A DNA stretch of 64,000 nucleotides from assembly GCF_900497805.2 (NCBI RefSeq), contig NW_020954610.1:24066090-24130089 (forward strand), given 5' to 3'. Below, in pieces: positions 1 through 10,500 of this stretch; position 1 is the first letter of the stretch; the number at the start of each line of letters is the position of its first letter. The translations under genes were made by a program, and so were the position numbers. This DNA is from Vombatus ursinus (taxonomy: Eukaryota > Chordata > Mammalia > Diprotodontia > Vombatidae). The notes below the pieces were generated by a model. The model was given only the letters and a program-made list of their open reading frames with translations, was not told where the DNA came from and ran no database searches.

Positions 1-731
1 ATCATAACTGATATTCCATTCCAAATGAGTAGAAACCTGACTTTCTATTTTGGTAAAAATCTGTGGATTTGTTGCTTAACTGTAAATTATTTGGCTTAGA
101 AGGTTAAGGAATAGATAGTGGTAAAAAAGACAACAGGTATATAAGTAAAGCTGTGTCTGTGACCTTAGGGTCCAAGCGTAATGGTTCCATCATTCTTAAT
201 GGGGATTAAAAAAAGAAGTTTTGATGACATTTGTAGTATTTCCCCATTTTTTCATCTGACAGTACTCCTTTTATTTCCTTTCTTAACTGTCTCTAGTATT
301 GTTCTTTATTAGCTGTTATGATATTGCTAAGATTTAACAATGGAGTTATATTCTAACTTGGTGTTACCTTTGTCAGTCTCATCTCAATTTTTGAAAGTAA
401 GTCAGATATTTGCTGACTAATATTTTCTAGGTTCCTTTGGTATCCTTGTCGTGCCAATTCATTTACATTGGTTAAACTTCTGAATGAATTATTATTGTCG
501 GTATAATTACATTTATTTTTGTATTTTTACATTTTTTTCGATTACTTGTCTAGGGAATCAATACATTAAAACTTTTTCAGGGTTAAGTTATTGCTTGCTA
601 TGTATCTGATTTTTTTTCCTGATCTGTATTTTATCTCAGAGAAGTTGATGGTTTGCAGATGCTTAAATCGGGGATACCTCTGAGAGCAGCAACAATCATT
701 TTGCTATCAGTTAAAATATAATACACTTTGG
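1..731. other. Anonymous AT-rich sequence, no gene seen
   Basis: No frame stays open over a recognisable protein and no repeat family could be named. The block is AT-rich with scattered T runs. It may contain an old, strongly diverged repeat, but nothing in it is distinctive enough to call. Confidence 0.5.
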
Positions 732-878
732 CTTTTTTTTAAGGCAATTGGGGTTAAGTGACTTGCGCAGGGTCACACAACTAGTAAGTGTCAAGTGTTT
801 GGTTTGAGAATGGATTTGAATTTAGGTCCTCTTGACTTCATGGATGGTGCTCTATCCATTGTGCCACCTAGCTGCCCC
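732..878 (-). mobile_element. tRNA-derived SINE, WSINE1-like
   Basis: Read on the minus strand it starts GGGGCAGCTAGGTGGCAC and has the tRNA-like head with an ATAGAGCACC block. It then has the conserved stretch for 'tgtgtgaccctgcgcaagtcacttaaccccaattgcc' (given here only as a landmark, slightly diverged) and ends in an A run, seen as T on the plus strand. An 8-bp ATACACTT flanks both ends (721-728 and 880-887), a plausible target-site duplication. The family is made by RNA polymerase III and mobilised in trans by L1. It has no coding capacity. Confidence 0.85.
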
Positions 879-1032
879 TATACACTTCATTTTTATGGTG
901 TAATTTGATGCTTACTAATTAAGTGATAATAGATCACATTAAACTTATTATATGTCAATCATATAAATTTCTTTGATTTTATAAAATAAAACGCTACCTC
1001 ATAGGACTTTTTATAACAAGGTGTCTTCCTTC

Positions 1033-1098
1033 CATATATATATACACACACACACATACATACATACATATATGTATATACACATATATGTACATGAG
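1033..1098. repeat. TA/CA/TACA microsatellite
   Basis: Alternating TA, CA and ATAC units form an imperfect compound purine-pyrimidine tract with no unit longer than 4 bases. Confidence 0.9.
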
Positions 1099-1999
1099 AA
1101 TCCTTCAAAATTTCTTTAAAGATATAACTACAGCAATAACCCTTTACAACTGCCCTCTAGTTATGAACATAAGGTGAGACATAAAATAGGGAGATATATG
1201 TTCATAGATGTTCCAAACTCCAATTAAGAATATATGGTATAGAGAAACTCTCTCTGGCCCTAGATATTCTTATTTCAGATTCCATTATACCAATTAAATC
1301 AATTTCCATAACTTTACTGAGCCTCTTCAATAATCTGTTTTCACTCAAAGGAATTTGGTCTGATGTTGCACATAAGAAATAATAAATAGATGAGGAATGT
1401 CTGTTCCTTAGATTATAAAAGGAAAGAGACATGCACATCAATGGGTCTATATGGGACAATCAATAGAGATGGATAATGAATTAGGTTCAGAACAAGTTGC
1501 ATTGCCCCTAGGAATTTAGCAAAGCTCTTTTAATGACCTGTATTCTTCATAGAAACATCCTACTAGTTTAGTTTATGACAGTTCACTGTAATATAAACTG
1601 TCTCTAAAGAATTAAAAATGAACATCACACAGAGGCCAATGGAGAGGCAGATTGTGGATTGCAAGCAATCAATGAGGAAATTCAGAGAAGAATAGAAGTA
1701 AAAGTTATCATCTAGGAACTGTATGATAGGAAAAGAACATGAGCTTATAATGTGATGAGATCAAGGGATGAAAGGTTGATTGTTTACAATTTTTCAACAA
1801 ATGAATTGGGTAAAAATAATCGCTGTGGTATGGTGAATAGAAAAACAACCCCTGGAGTCAGGAAGACCAGGGTTCAAGGGATGTTTTTAACATATGTCAT
1901 CTGTGTTATGATGGGCAAGTTATTCAACTTCTCAGTGCCTGTAGAAAATTCTCTAAATCTAAAAGTTCAATATAAGCAACCGATTTACTTCAATGGAGG

Positions 2000-2005
<6 letters not shown>

Positions 2006-2031
<26 letters not shown>
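2006..2031. repeat. (CA)n microsatellite
   Basis: About 13 uninterrupted CA units. The tract is read as a His-Thr run in one spurious frame. Confidence 0.95.
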
Positions 2032-3159
2032 AACTCACTGATGATTTGAGTTCACTCCCCATGGTGATAACTGTGCATACTATAATGGCTATCAAAAAAA
2101 AAGCAAAACTATTAATTGAATATAAATTAAAAAGTATACCCACTCACTCATTTGTTTCAGCTGTCAGTCAGCTATGTAAAAATGAATAAGAACTGGAAGG
2201 AGACAAAGTGGTGTAATAGAAACTTAGAGAGTGGTCAAAGGGAGCCTAAGTTCTCTAAACCAGAAAATGAGTCATCAAATGTAACAAGGAGAAATAGAGA
2301 CAAAGTGTACATCAAAACATAAAGGTATGTTCCATGGTAGAAATGAGGTAAAATGATATCATCCTGATGATATGACCTAGGGAGGCAGAACCTACAGACT
2401 AGTATGTAATAGAACTTAACCTCCTCAAATATAGCACCAGCTTCAGTAGTCACTCCTGCAAGGACTATGGATACTAGATCTTAAAGATGGAATCAATTTT
2501 TGGACTGATAATGGTTTATCTGTCATCTATAAGGAACATGGGAGATGACTGACAGTATAACGGATATTCTGCAGAGATTTTTAATTATGATGACTGGATA
2601 GTAAATATCTGAATGCAAAAAGAAAAGACTAAGAGAACTTCTTTCCTGAGAGACTGAATGATTTATCCATCACAGAGCTAGAATGACATTTTTCTAAGAA
2701 AATTGAGCTTAACTTATCCTGTGAAGAAATATTATGAAGAGAATTCCTGAGAAAAGAGTTTAATTCCCATCTGAAAATAACTGCATGAAGGGACTGTATT
2801 TCCACAGTTAATGGTTAGAGGTGATTCTGGAAATGATCATTCTCATAGCTGCTACATTGCAAATAACTATTTATGTCTTTGCCTTACTATTTTCTTAAAC
2901 TGTTAAATTTAATAGGCAGAAATCATTTTTTTTAATTTAGGCCTAATATATTATAGGGGTTGTTGTATAATGATGTCTGAAAGTTAATAGGAAAAGACAT
3001 GTCATTGGTTTACTTAATATTCAGTACATTAAACTAGGGCATAGATATAAGGATATTTAATTAAGTAATGATAGAAATGTTACAATTTGAGTAACTTGTG
3101 AGAAAGTTCCATAATACATATTATAATTTTCTCAGAAACTCAGATGAGAATTAAAATAT

Positions 3160-3312
3160 TGGGGCAGCTAGGTGGCACAGTGGATAGAGCACCAGCTCTG
3201 GAGTCAGGAGGACCTGAGTTCAAATCTGGCCTCAGACCAAACACTTGACACTTACTAGCTGTGTGACCCTAGGCAAGTCACTTAACACCAACTGTTTAAA
3301 AGTTTAAAAAAA
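3160..3312 (+). mobile_element. tRNA-derived SINE, WSINE1-like, with target-site duplication
   Basis: This is a full-length copy. It has the GGGGCAGCTAGGTGGCAC head, a Pol III A-box-like TGGCACAGTGG, and the B box GTTCAAATC at 3218-3226. The body is 'ctagctgtgtgaccctagg' and the tail is a short A-rich run. The 14-bp GAGAATTAAAATAT is repeated exactly on both sides (3146-3159 and 3313-3326), which marks L1-driven target-primed insertion and a fairly recent age. It carries no coding sequence. Confidence 0.95.
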
Positions 3313-3326
3313 GAGAATTAAAATAT

Positions 3327-4063
3327 CTATGGGTTTCCTCTAGATATTTAAGGCTCAAGATGAAAAGTGGAGAAAAAGATGAACCTATAACTATAGATTA
3401 AAGACTTCTAATGACAACAGAGTTGAGTTCAGTTTGCACCATGGTGAAATAACAAAGACATCTCTTTGTTGATACTTATAAATCAATTTATTATTTTATG
3501 CTTCTTTATTTTTTTTATCCTCCTCTACTATGTTCTTCTATTTAGTATTCTGAAAAATTTTCTGGGATTAAATGATTGCTTAAGAAATGCAGCAGTATAT
3601 TGACCAGAGCAATACACTAAAAAACATATTCTGAGTTAGTGGTTAGATGAAGGCAAAATAAGATACATAGTTGGGAATAGTCAAAGGTGTCAATGAGAAA
3701 AAAAAAAGCAATTGTGCCAAAGCATAAAATTGAGGTCCCTGATAACAAGGATATCAAGACCACAAGAATAAAACTGAATCACAAAACAGAACTAAGAAAA
3801 CATTATACAGAATGATCACAATAATGTATAGGAAAAGTACACTAGAAGACATCAGAAAGCAAATAAATGTAATGACCAGTTTGGATTCAAGAGAACACAT
3901 GACAAAGTATATTTTCTTCCTCTCAATAGACTATGAGTATGAAAGACTGAAAATCCCATCAGATACAATTGATGTTTTGATTTATTTTGATTAACTGTTT
4001 CTCCTTGTTATAAGGGAGATTTCTATATTACGGATGATGACGATATTGAAAAGTGACAATGTG
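3327..4063. other. Anonymous non-coding stretch
   Basis: AT-rich sequence between the SINE and L1-1. A 60-codon frame at 3812-3994 resembles nothing I know. No repeat was named. Confidence 0.45.
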
Positions 4064-4534
4064 AGAGAGAAAAGGCAGCAAATCACCTGAACTCTCCAAA
4101 AAACATCTTTAAACATCAGAACATTTTTAAATAATGCCATAAAACAATTCCTAGAGCAGCAGAACCCACAAAAGGATGTGGTGAAATGACAGTAAGGGGA
4201 TCAAACAGCGAATCAGAAGGAGATTATGGGGGTCTCTTTGCTAGCACTGAGGCAAGACCCTATTGCTTTGCCCATACTTGCATCTGGGTCACAGTCTCTA
4301 GGCTACAGTCACAGAGTAAAGAAGAGCATTAGCACATTCCAGCTTGCAGCCACAGTGGAGCAGGGATCCAGGACATAGTTCCTAGGCAGAAAAGAGTGCT
4401 TGTGGCTGCTCACTGAACACTGGCCAGGAGATTAATAAACACATGTATCCTTAGATCACAACATCTTAGAAGACTTGAAAACTGAGAGGTCCATAGAAGT
4501 ATCTCTGACAACAGCTACACAAAACCATTGAAAC

Positions 4535-5184
4535 TTGGGACAGTGTGCCCTCTACCCTGGAAGCAGAACCCTAAGAGACTGGGGAAATGAGAAAACAACA
4601 GGAAAGAATACCATAGAAAGTTACTATGGAGACTTGGAAGATCAAAACACACACTCAGAAGAAGATAATAAAGTCAAAGTTTCAAAGTCTAAAGTCGCCA
4701 AGAAAAATATGAATTGGTCTCAGAGGGCCATGGAAAAGCTCAAAAAGGATTTTGAAAATCAAATAAGAGAGCTAAGGATAAATTAGAAAGAGAAATAAGA
4801 CTGATACAAGAAAATCCTGAACAAAATGAGACAATACCTTAGTAAAGGAGACACAAAAAATGAAGAAAAAAACACCTTAAAAACAGACTAGGCCACATGG
4901 TCGAAGAGGAACAAAAATTACTGAAGAACAAAACTGTCCTTAAAAAGTAGAATTGGCCAAATGGAAAAGAAGGTACAAAAACTCACTGAAGAAAATAATT
5001 CTTTAAAAATTAGAATTGAGCAAATGGAAGCAAATGATTTTATGAGAAATCAAGAAACAATAAAACAAAACCAATAGAAAGAAAAAAATAGAAAACAATA
5101 TGGAATATCTCATTGGAAAAAGTACTGACCTGGAAAACAGATCCAGGAGAGATAATAAATATTGTGTGTGTGTGTGTGTGTATA

Positions 5185-5229
<45 letters not shown>

Positions 5230-5672
5230 CAGGCTACCTGAAAGTTGTGTTCAAAAAAAGAGCTTAGACATCATCTGTCAAGAAATTATCAAGGAAAACT
5301 GCCCTGATATTCTAGAACCAGAGGGTAAAATAGAAACTGAAACAATTCATCAGTCACCTCTTGAAAGAGATCTCAAAATGAAAACTCCCAGGAATATTAC
5401 AACCAAATTTCAGAGCTCCCAGGGCAAGGAGAAAATATTACAAGTAGTCAGAAAGAAACAATTCAAGAATTGGGGAAACACAATCAGGATAATACAAGAT
5501 TTAGCAGCTTCTACATGAAAGGCATGGAAGGCTTGGAATATGATATTCCAGAAGGCAAAGAAGCTAGGATTACAACCAAGAATCACCTACTCAGCAAAAC
5601 TGAGTATAATCCTTCAGGGGGGAGATGGATATTTGATGGAATAGAGGACTTTCTTTATGAAAAGACCTGAGT
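4535..5672 (+). pseudogene. L1 ORF1 remnant (RNA-binding nucleic-acid chaperone)
   Basis: Intact L1 ORF1p forms trimers, coats L1 RNA and aids target-primed reverse transcription. The start is placed at the ATG at 4535. A basic, hydrophilic N-terminus is followed by a coiled-coil stretch (KLKKDFENQIRELRIN, then KVQKLTEENNSLKIRIEQM). The RNA-recognition/C-terminal domain is recognisable by SLDIICQEIIKENCPDILE and MKTPRNITTKFQSSQGKEKI, comparable to human 'TSPRHIVIRLSKVKTKERIL'. Several stops and frame changes break it. A (TG)n at 5163-5228 has expanded just before the IRLPES block. It is not translatable as one protein. Confidence 0.8.
5163..5228. repeat. (TG)n microsatellite inside L1-1 ORF1
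   Basis: About 30 TG units with a short TATATGTATG interruption. The tract separates the coiled-coil part of ORF1 from the RNA-recognition part. Confidence 0.95.
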
Positions 5673-6605
5673 TAAATAGAAATTTTGACTTTCAAATACA
5701 TGACTTGAGAGAAGCATAAAGTGGTAAACAGGAAAGAGAAATTAAAAGGATTTAACAAGGTTTGGTAATTCATAAGACTTGTCTCATTATTAGGGTAGTT
5801 AGAAGTTGTATATATAGACAGACGGCACAGATGTGAGTTGAATTTTGAAAGGATGATATAAAAAATAAAATTAAGAGATGAAAGAGGAAAGTACTGGGAG
5901 AAATAGAAACAGAGCAATAATGAGGTAAAAAGAAGCAAGAAAAAGCTTTTACAGTTGGGGGAGGAGGGAGGTAGATGAGTGAACCTTACTTTCATCAGAA
6001 TTGGCTCAAAGAATAAATAACATACACATTCAATTGGGTATAGAAATCTATCTTGCCCTACAGGAAAGTAGGAGGGGAAAGGGATAAGAGAAGAGGGTTG
6101 ATAGTAGGGAGGGAAGATTGGGGGAGGGGTTAGTCAGAAGCAAAACACTTTTGAGGAGGGACAGGTGAAAGGAGAGAGAGAATAGAATAAATGGGTGGGA
6201 GGAGAATAGGATGGCATGAAATAGAGTTAGCAATACTGTGAAAAAAATTTTGAAGGAAGTTTCTCTGATAAAGACCTCATTTCTCAAACATATAGAAAGC
6301 TGAGTCAAATTTATAAAAGTAAGAGCCATTCCCAATTGATAAGTGATAAAAAATTATGAACAGTTTTCAGATGAATTAATCAAAGCTTTCCATAGACATA
6401 AGAAAAAATACTCAAACTCACTATTTATTGGAGATATACAAATTAAAACAATTCTGAAGTCCAACCTTATACCTATTAGATTGGCTAATAGAACTAAAAA
6501 GGAAAATGACATATACATATATGTGTATACATATGCAAATATATGTGTGTGTTTATGATTTATGATTCTAGGGGAAGGTTACATTTGATTCACTATTTTA
6601 CTCTC

Positions 6606-6645
6606 AGATAGATAGAGAGACAGATGGATACACAGACAGACAGAC

Positions 6646-6692
<47 letters not shown>

Positions 6693-6702
6693 NNNNNNNN
6701 NN

Positions 6703-6761
<59 letters not shown>

Positions 6762-6771
6762 CAGATAGATA
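6606..6771. repeat. (GATA)n tetranucleotide array with assembly gap
   Basis: The left flank is degenerate (GACA, GATG units), then the array becomes pure GATA on both sides of ten Ns at 6693-6702. True length is unknown. Frames through it encode tandem Leu-Ser-Ile-Tyr repeats and are artefacts. Confidence 0.95.
6693..6702. other. Assembly gap (10 N)
   Basis: Ten Ns sit inside the GATA array, so the assembler could not resolve the array and the gap size is probably nominal. Confidence 0.98.
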
Positions 6772-7601
6772 TAAATGCATCCACTTGGGAATATTGGGAG
6801 ACATTTAAATAGTTAATTATGCATGAATTAGTTACATTCATAGTCTCAGAAACACCACCTAACAAATAAGTATTTAAGGGAATAGTAGTGAATATTTTTT
6901 ATAGCTTCATTCTATGATGATTGTCCAGACACCCTGAAGATAGAGGCAAAATATATATAAACAGATAGTATCCAGTTAAGGTTACATTAGTCTGCAACCA
7001 TTTCTTTCATTACAGCAGACTCCAAAATTGTGTATTAAAGTTAGTCATCTTTAAAATTCCATTTATACTGTGTTCTAAATATTGTTAAAAGAAATTTTTT
7101 TCCCACTCTCCTTTTGCCCTGTTGTGGTTTGCAATTTTCTACTTTCTATTCATTTCCTTAGTGGTTTTCAAATAGGCTCTGCCCATGGCAATCAGACAGC
7201 TATTCAAGCCACCTTAGAAAATATGCAGAGATAAGACAGTGTACCCACTAAAGGGCTATGATTTATCAATCTCTGAAGGAAATGCAAGATTTTAGAATCC
7301 CTGTTGTCAGTCAGGTGTGTGGCTGGGTTTATATTTTAATATAATTTCAAAACTCCATTGGTGGCCATGGTTTTAAAGGAATACTATCTATTGTTTATGC
7401 TAATCACTCAAGCAAAAATAATTTAAAATTTTATGCAACTGATTTTTCTTTTATTAGAAGCATTAAGTCAATAAAGTTGTGAATACCAAAAAACAATGAT
7501 TTCTTTAATATGCAAATTTTTAACTCAATGTAAATGCCATTTCTAATAGTTATACCTTGGATGATATACATTACTGACTAAATAGATTATATCTATATCA
7601 C
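6772..7601. other. Anonymous non-coding stretch
   Basis: Low repeat content and no credible frame. This is one of the few stretches in the left third where I could not place any transposon. Confidence 0.45.
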
Positions 7602-7865
7602 TGGGCAGCTAGGTGTTTCACTGATTAGAATGCAAGGCCTGAAGTCATGAAGACTCATTTTTCTGAGTTCAAATCTGGCCTCACTCACTTCCTAGATGTG
7701 CCACCCTGGGCAAGTCATTTATCCCTGTTTGCCTCAGTTTCCTCATCTGTGAAATGAGCTGAAGAAAGAAATAGCGAAATGTTCCAGTATCTTTGCCAAG
7801 AAAACCACAAATGGGGTCACAAAGAGACATGAAATATAGAGTTGGCCATGACCAAATAACAAACC
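7602..7865 (+). mobile_element. tRNA-headed SINE with RTE-type tail (MAR1-like)
   Basis: It begins with a TGGGCAGCTAGGTG head and a B-box-like GTTCAAATC. The body is 'gggcaagtcatttatcc' followed by 'cctcatctgtgaaatgagc'. The 3' third (GCCAAGAAAACC, then 'gggtcacaaagagacatg') matches the tail type shared with BovB/RTE LINEs, which suggests RTE rather than L1 supplied the machinery. The copy is clearly older and more diverged than the WSINE1-like copies. Confidence 0.75.
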
Positions 7866-7949
7866 TGTATTACACATCTTTTCTCAGTTTAATGAGTTAT
7901 TTATTAAATATCTCTTTATAAGGAATATTAAGGGAGTACCAATCACCAG

Positions 7950-7951
<2 letters not shown>

Positions 7952-7981
<30 letters not shown>
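7952..7981. repeat. (TA)n microsatellite
   Basis: 15 uninterrupted AT/TA units directly upstream of a MIR. Confidence 0.95.
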
Positions 7982-7983
<2 letters not shown>

Positions 7984-7984
<1 letters not shown>

Positions 7985-8175
7985 TATGGCACAGTAGAAA
8001 GAAAAATAACTTGGAATCACAAGACCAAAATTCATATCCTGGCCCTACTACTTACAACCTGTATGAGTATGAGTAAATTATTTGATTTTCTGGGCCTCTG
8101 TTTATTTATGGAATAAATGGGCTGGACTTGATGAATTCTAATATCCCTGGAAGCTCTAGATCTTGAATCCTATGA
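7984..8175 (+). mobile_element. MIR CORE-SINE
   Basis: It starts 'atggcacagtagaaag'. The core and tail show the typical order: 'ttggaatcacaagacc', 'cctactacttacaacctg', 'tgggcctctgttt', 'gggctggacttgatga', 'ggaagctctagatcttg'. This is an ancient mammal-wide family with no coding capacity. Confidence 0.75.
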
Positions 8176-9597
8176 TGCAGAAGTAAATATAAGTATTATT
8201 TTCTTATGATATATTTTTAATTGTGTGGAATTCTCTTGAACCACTTCCTCACTTGTTAAAGATAGAAAACAATATATCTGGAGAAAGAAAACATTATTTT
8301 TATTGGTTTGCTTCTTTAAGGAGTTCTAAGAAGTATCCATCAAAAGATTGAGTTGTTTTGTCACTTATACTTAAGAAGGTGCTATGTTTTTTATCCTTAG
8401 GATACTGGACAGTTCGGAAGCTGGGAAACTTTTGCATGATATCCAGATTGTGAACATTCAAGGAACTGAATGTGTTGTCTTTCATAAGCAAAGATTACAC
8501 TACTGATCCTCCATTAGTAGATCATTAGTTTTCAGTTCTTCTTTGACCTGTTATAACTAGTTTGTTCTGATGGATTCCAAGCACAGTCTCTTACCTTGAA
8601 TAATTTGTGACATTAACAAGACGGCTTTCTGGGATTCAGAGGTCATTAGCAGTTTCACTGTCCCATTAAGAATGGAAAAGAATGAAATAGTAGAATAGGA
8701 TAGTATAGGATAAAATGGAATATAATTTTAGACTTGGAAATGACCTTCTAAATCAAAGAAACAAAAGTCTGGAGCTATTTTGTCTCACTCAAGTTCACAC
8801 AACTGTTTAATAGCAGTCAGGAGTATCACTTAGTCCAGTGTTATTTCTGCCTTGGTAAGAATGTCTTCAAGTTTTGTCTTACTAGCCCAGTTCATTAATT
8901 TACTGAGCTAAGTAGCCACATATTCTAGGAATGATGAATATTTAAACTCATTCAGTGAACTGGCTTTTCATCCTAGACATTCTGAACTTCTCTTTAAAAA
9001 ATCCATTTTTTGAGACTGAAGTAATATTACATGTATAATTTTATGTTATTTCAAGCTATGATGTGTACTGAGGTCTACAAAAACAGAATTCTTTTTAGAG
9101 CAAATAATGCACAGATGTGCACATGTGCTTTGATTAGTATTATCATCCATCTGGCCATGAGGTTGTGTAAGATTTTGGCTATATGGGGACACCTCAAAAT
9201 ATGTGTTCAATACATGGAGAAGACCAAGACGTCTAAAGGAAAGGGATATATGTGATATTTGAGTGAATACATTCAACTCAAATGAGAGAGATTGAGGCTA
9301 AAACTTCCAGAATTTTTCAGTGAGGCTTATGCATGCAAGATATACTTTGAAGATAGCAACATTCAATGTAGACAATGCATGCAGCTAGGAAGGCAGACTT
9401 TATTTTATTTTTCTTAATACCTATAATAAATAAAATTCTATTGAATATCTTGATCTCTCTGCTTAGTCATACATCCTGAATTTGTAATCTTTGAATATTC
9501 CTCATTTCTTTTGAAAATGTAAGTAAATACAGTAGTATCTCAAACTATTTTCAGTTATAGAACCCCTAGGAAATTCATATTCCTACAACTGAAACAC
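8176..9597. other. Anonymous non-coding stretch
   Basis: A weak MIR-like patch on the minus strand lies around 8725-8845 ('aagttcacacaactgtttaat'). No gene was recognised, and the 60-75 codon frames on both strands overlap each other and resemble nothing. Confidence 0.4.
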
Positions 9598-9735
9598 AAC
9601 ACCGAAGAATCTTAGCATTGAAAGGGACTTCAGAAATCCCAGAGATAAACCCATATATATGTGAATACTTATATTTTCAATATCTTCTAAAATATCCCCT
9701 AAGAATATTTGGTGTAAGCAAATTAGCACCACCAC
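9598..9735 (-). mobile_element. L3/CR1-like LINE 3' fragment
   Basis: 'gaatcttagcattgaaaggg' followed by 'acttcagaaat', and the later 'ctaaaatatcccctaagaat', resemble the antisense of the L3/CR1 3' end. The copy is old and truncated. Confidence 0.5.
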
Positions 9736-9817
9736 CATCCTGTTTGTGGCCCATAGATACCAAGTCTTTGGGGACATAATGCTAGTTCCTTTTCTTGTTG
9801 GTTATTTCCAATTTATT

Positions 9818-9852
9818 CTAATATGTACATATATACCATATACATATATGTG

Positions 9853-9883
<31 letters not shown>

Positions 9884-9884
9884 A
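9818..9884. repeat. TA/TG microsatellite
   Basis: ACATATATAC-type units grade into a pure (TG)n of about 10 units. Confidence 0.9.
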
Positions 9885-9913
9885 TCTTGATCGTACGTAG
9901 TTGTTTTCATAAT

Positions 9914-10035
9914 GTTTCCTCCATTAGACTGTGAGCTCTTTGAGATCAGACTTTTTGCCTTTCTTTGTATTCCCAGAACTTAGCATAGTCGCTGATATAT
10001 AATAGGCACCTAATAAATGTTTGTTGACTTGACAA
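9914..10035 (+). mobile_element. L2 LINE 3' end
   Basis: It has the L2 terminal block 'ttagactgtgagctctttga' and the closing block 'aggcacctaataaatgtttg' plus TTGACTT. It is non-coding 3' UTR only. Confidence 0.75.
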
Positions 10036-10314
10036 TTTCTTATAATTGGAAATATTAAAAATAATATTATAGTAGCATAATGTAAAATAGATTTTACATA
10101 GAAAAAACATTTTTGTTTAATCAAGTTATCTAAAGGTTTTTATATTTAATTTTATTATTGAAATAGAAAATTAAAATCAAACCATTAAAATACTTCCATG
10201 TTAATTTTAGAACATAGTGAAGACTAATAAAAGATATAATTCATAATTTACTAGATTTAGAAAATTTAAAACATATATCAAGTGGAAATTGAACCAAATT
10301 CTGTAAAATATAAG

Positions 10315-10500
10315 ATCACACTATCTTAGAGTTAAAAGCACTTCAGAAATTATCTAGTTTAACATATTTGTGTAATAATCCTCTGAATCCACAAGTAGCT
10401 ATATCTTACTACCATATAAAGGCTATGATGGGAACTCCAGTAGGTCCTGAGGAAGCTCATTCTATTCTGTGACAGATGTATTTGTCAGAAATCTACCCCC
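10315..10500 (-). mobile_element. L3/CR1-like LINE 3' fragment
   Basis: 'cttagagttaaaagcacttc' and 'aggaagctcattctattctg' plus 'tgacagatgtatttgtcaga' match the antisense order of the L3/CR1 3' UTR. The homology may continue weakly to about 10870. Confidence 0.6.

Larger units (their letters stand above)
879..3145. other. Anonymous non-coding stretch with two microsatellites
   Basis: The stretch holds a TA/CA tract at 1033-1098 and a (CA)n at 2006-2031. The longest frame, 145 codons at 1752-2189, runs through the (CA)n and has low-complexity composition, so I do not treat it as a gene. No RNA gene or clear transposon was recognised. Confidence 0.5.
4064..6510 (+). mobile_element. L1-1: half-L1 (HAL1-like) LINE, 5' UTR + ORF1 + ORF2 C-terminus
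   Basis: The 5' UTR (4064 to about 4534) matches that of L1-8. ORF1 follows (4535-5672), then a purine-rich, G-rich inter-ORF linker (about 5680-6235). At 6235-6257 the linker passes straight into the last part of ORF2. The shared core AGTTTCTCTGATAAAG at 6258-6273 starts the region equivalent to human ORF2 'SDKGLISRIY'. ORF2 then continues (PIRLANRTKKEND) to 6510, where a TA/TG tract takes over and the 3' end is lost. Endonuclease and reverse transcriptase are wholly absent. L1-6 has the same junction, so this is probably a family trait and not a private deletion. ORF1 is interrupted by stops. Confidence 0.85.

Noticed and set aside
1752-2189. 145-codon frame, the longest in the window
   Set aside because: It runs through a (CA)n tract, has no recognisable domain, and there is no sign of promoter or splice structure.
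3160-3240. Possible tRNA gene
   Set aside because: A and B boxes are present but the sequence is the head of a SINE with a tail and target-site duplication, and no cloverleaf is preserved.
6606-6771. CRISPR-like spaced repeats
   Set aside because: Units are contiguous tetranucleotides without spacers, in a vertebrate genome.
6593-6865. Leu-Ser-Ile-Tyr repeat proteins
   Set aside because: These are translations of the GATA array and the N gap.
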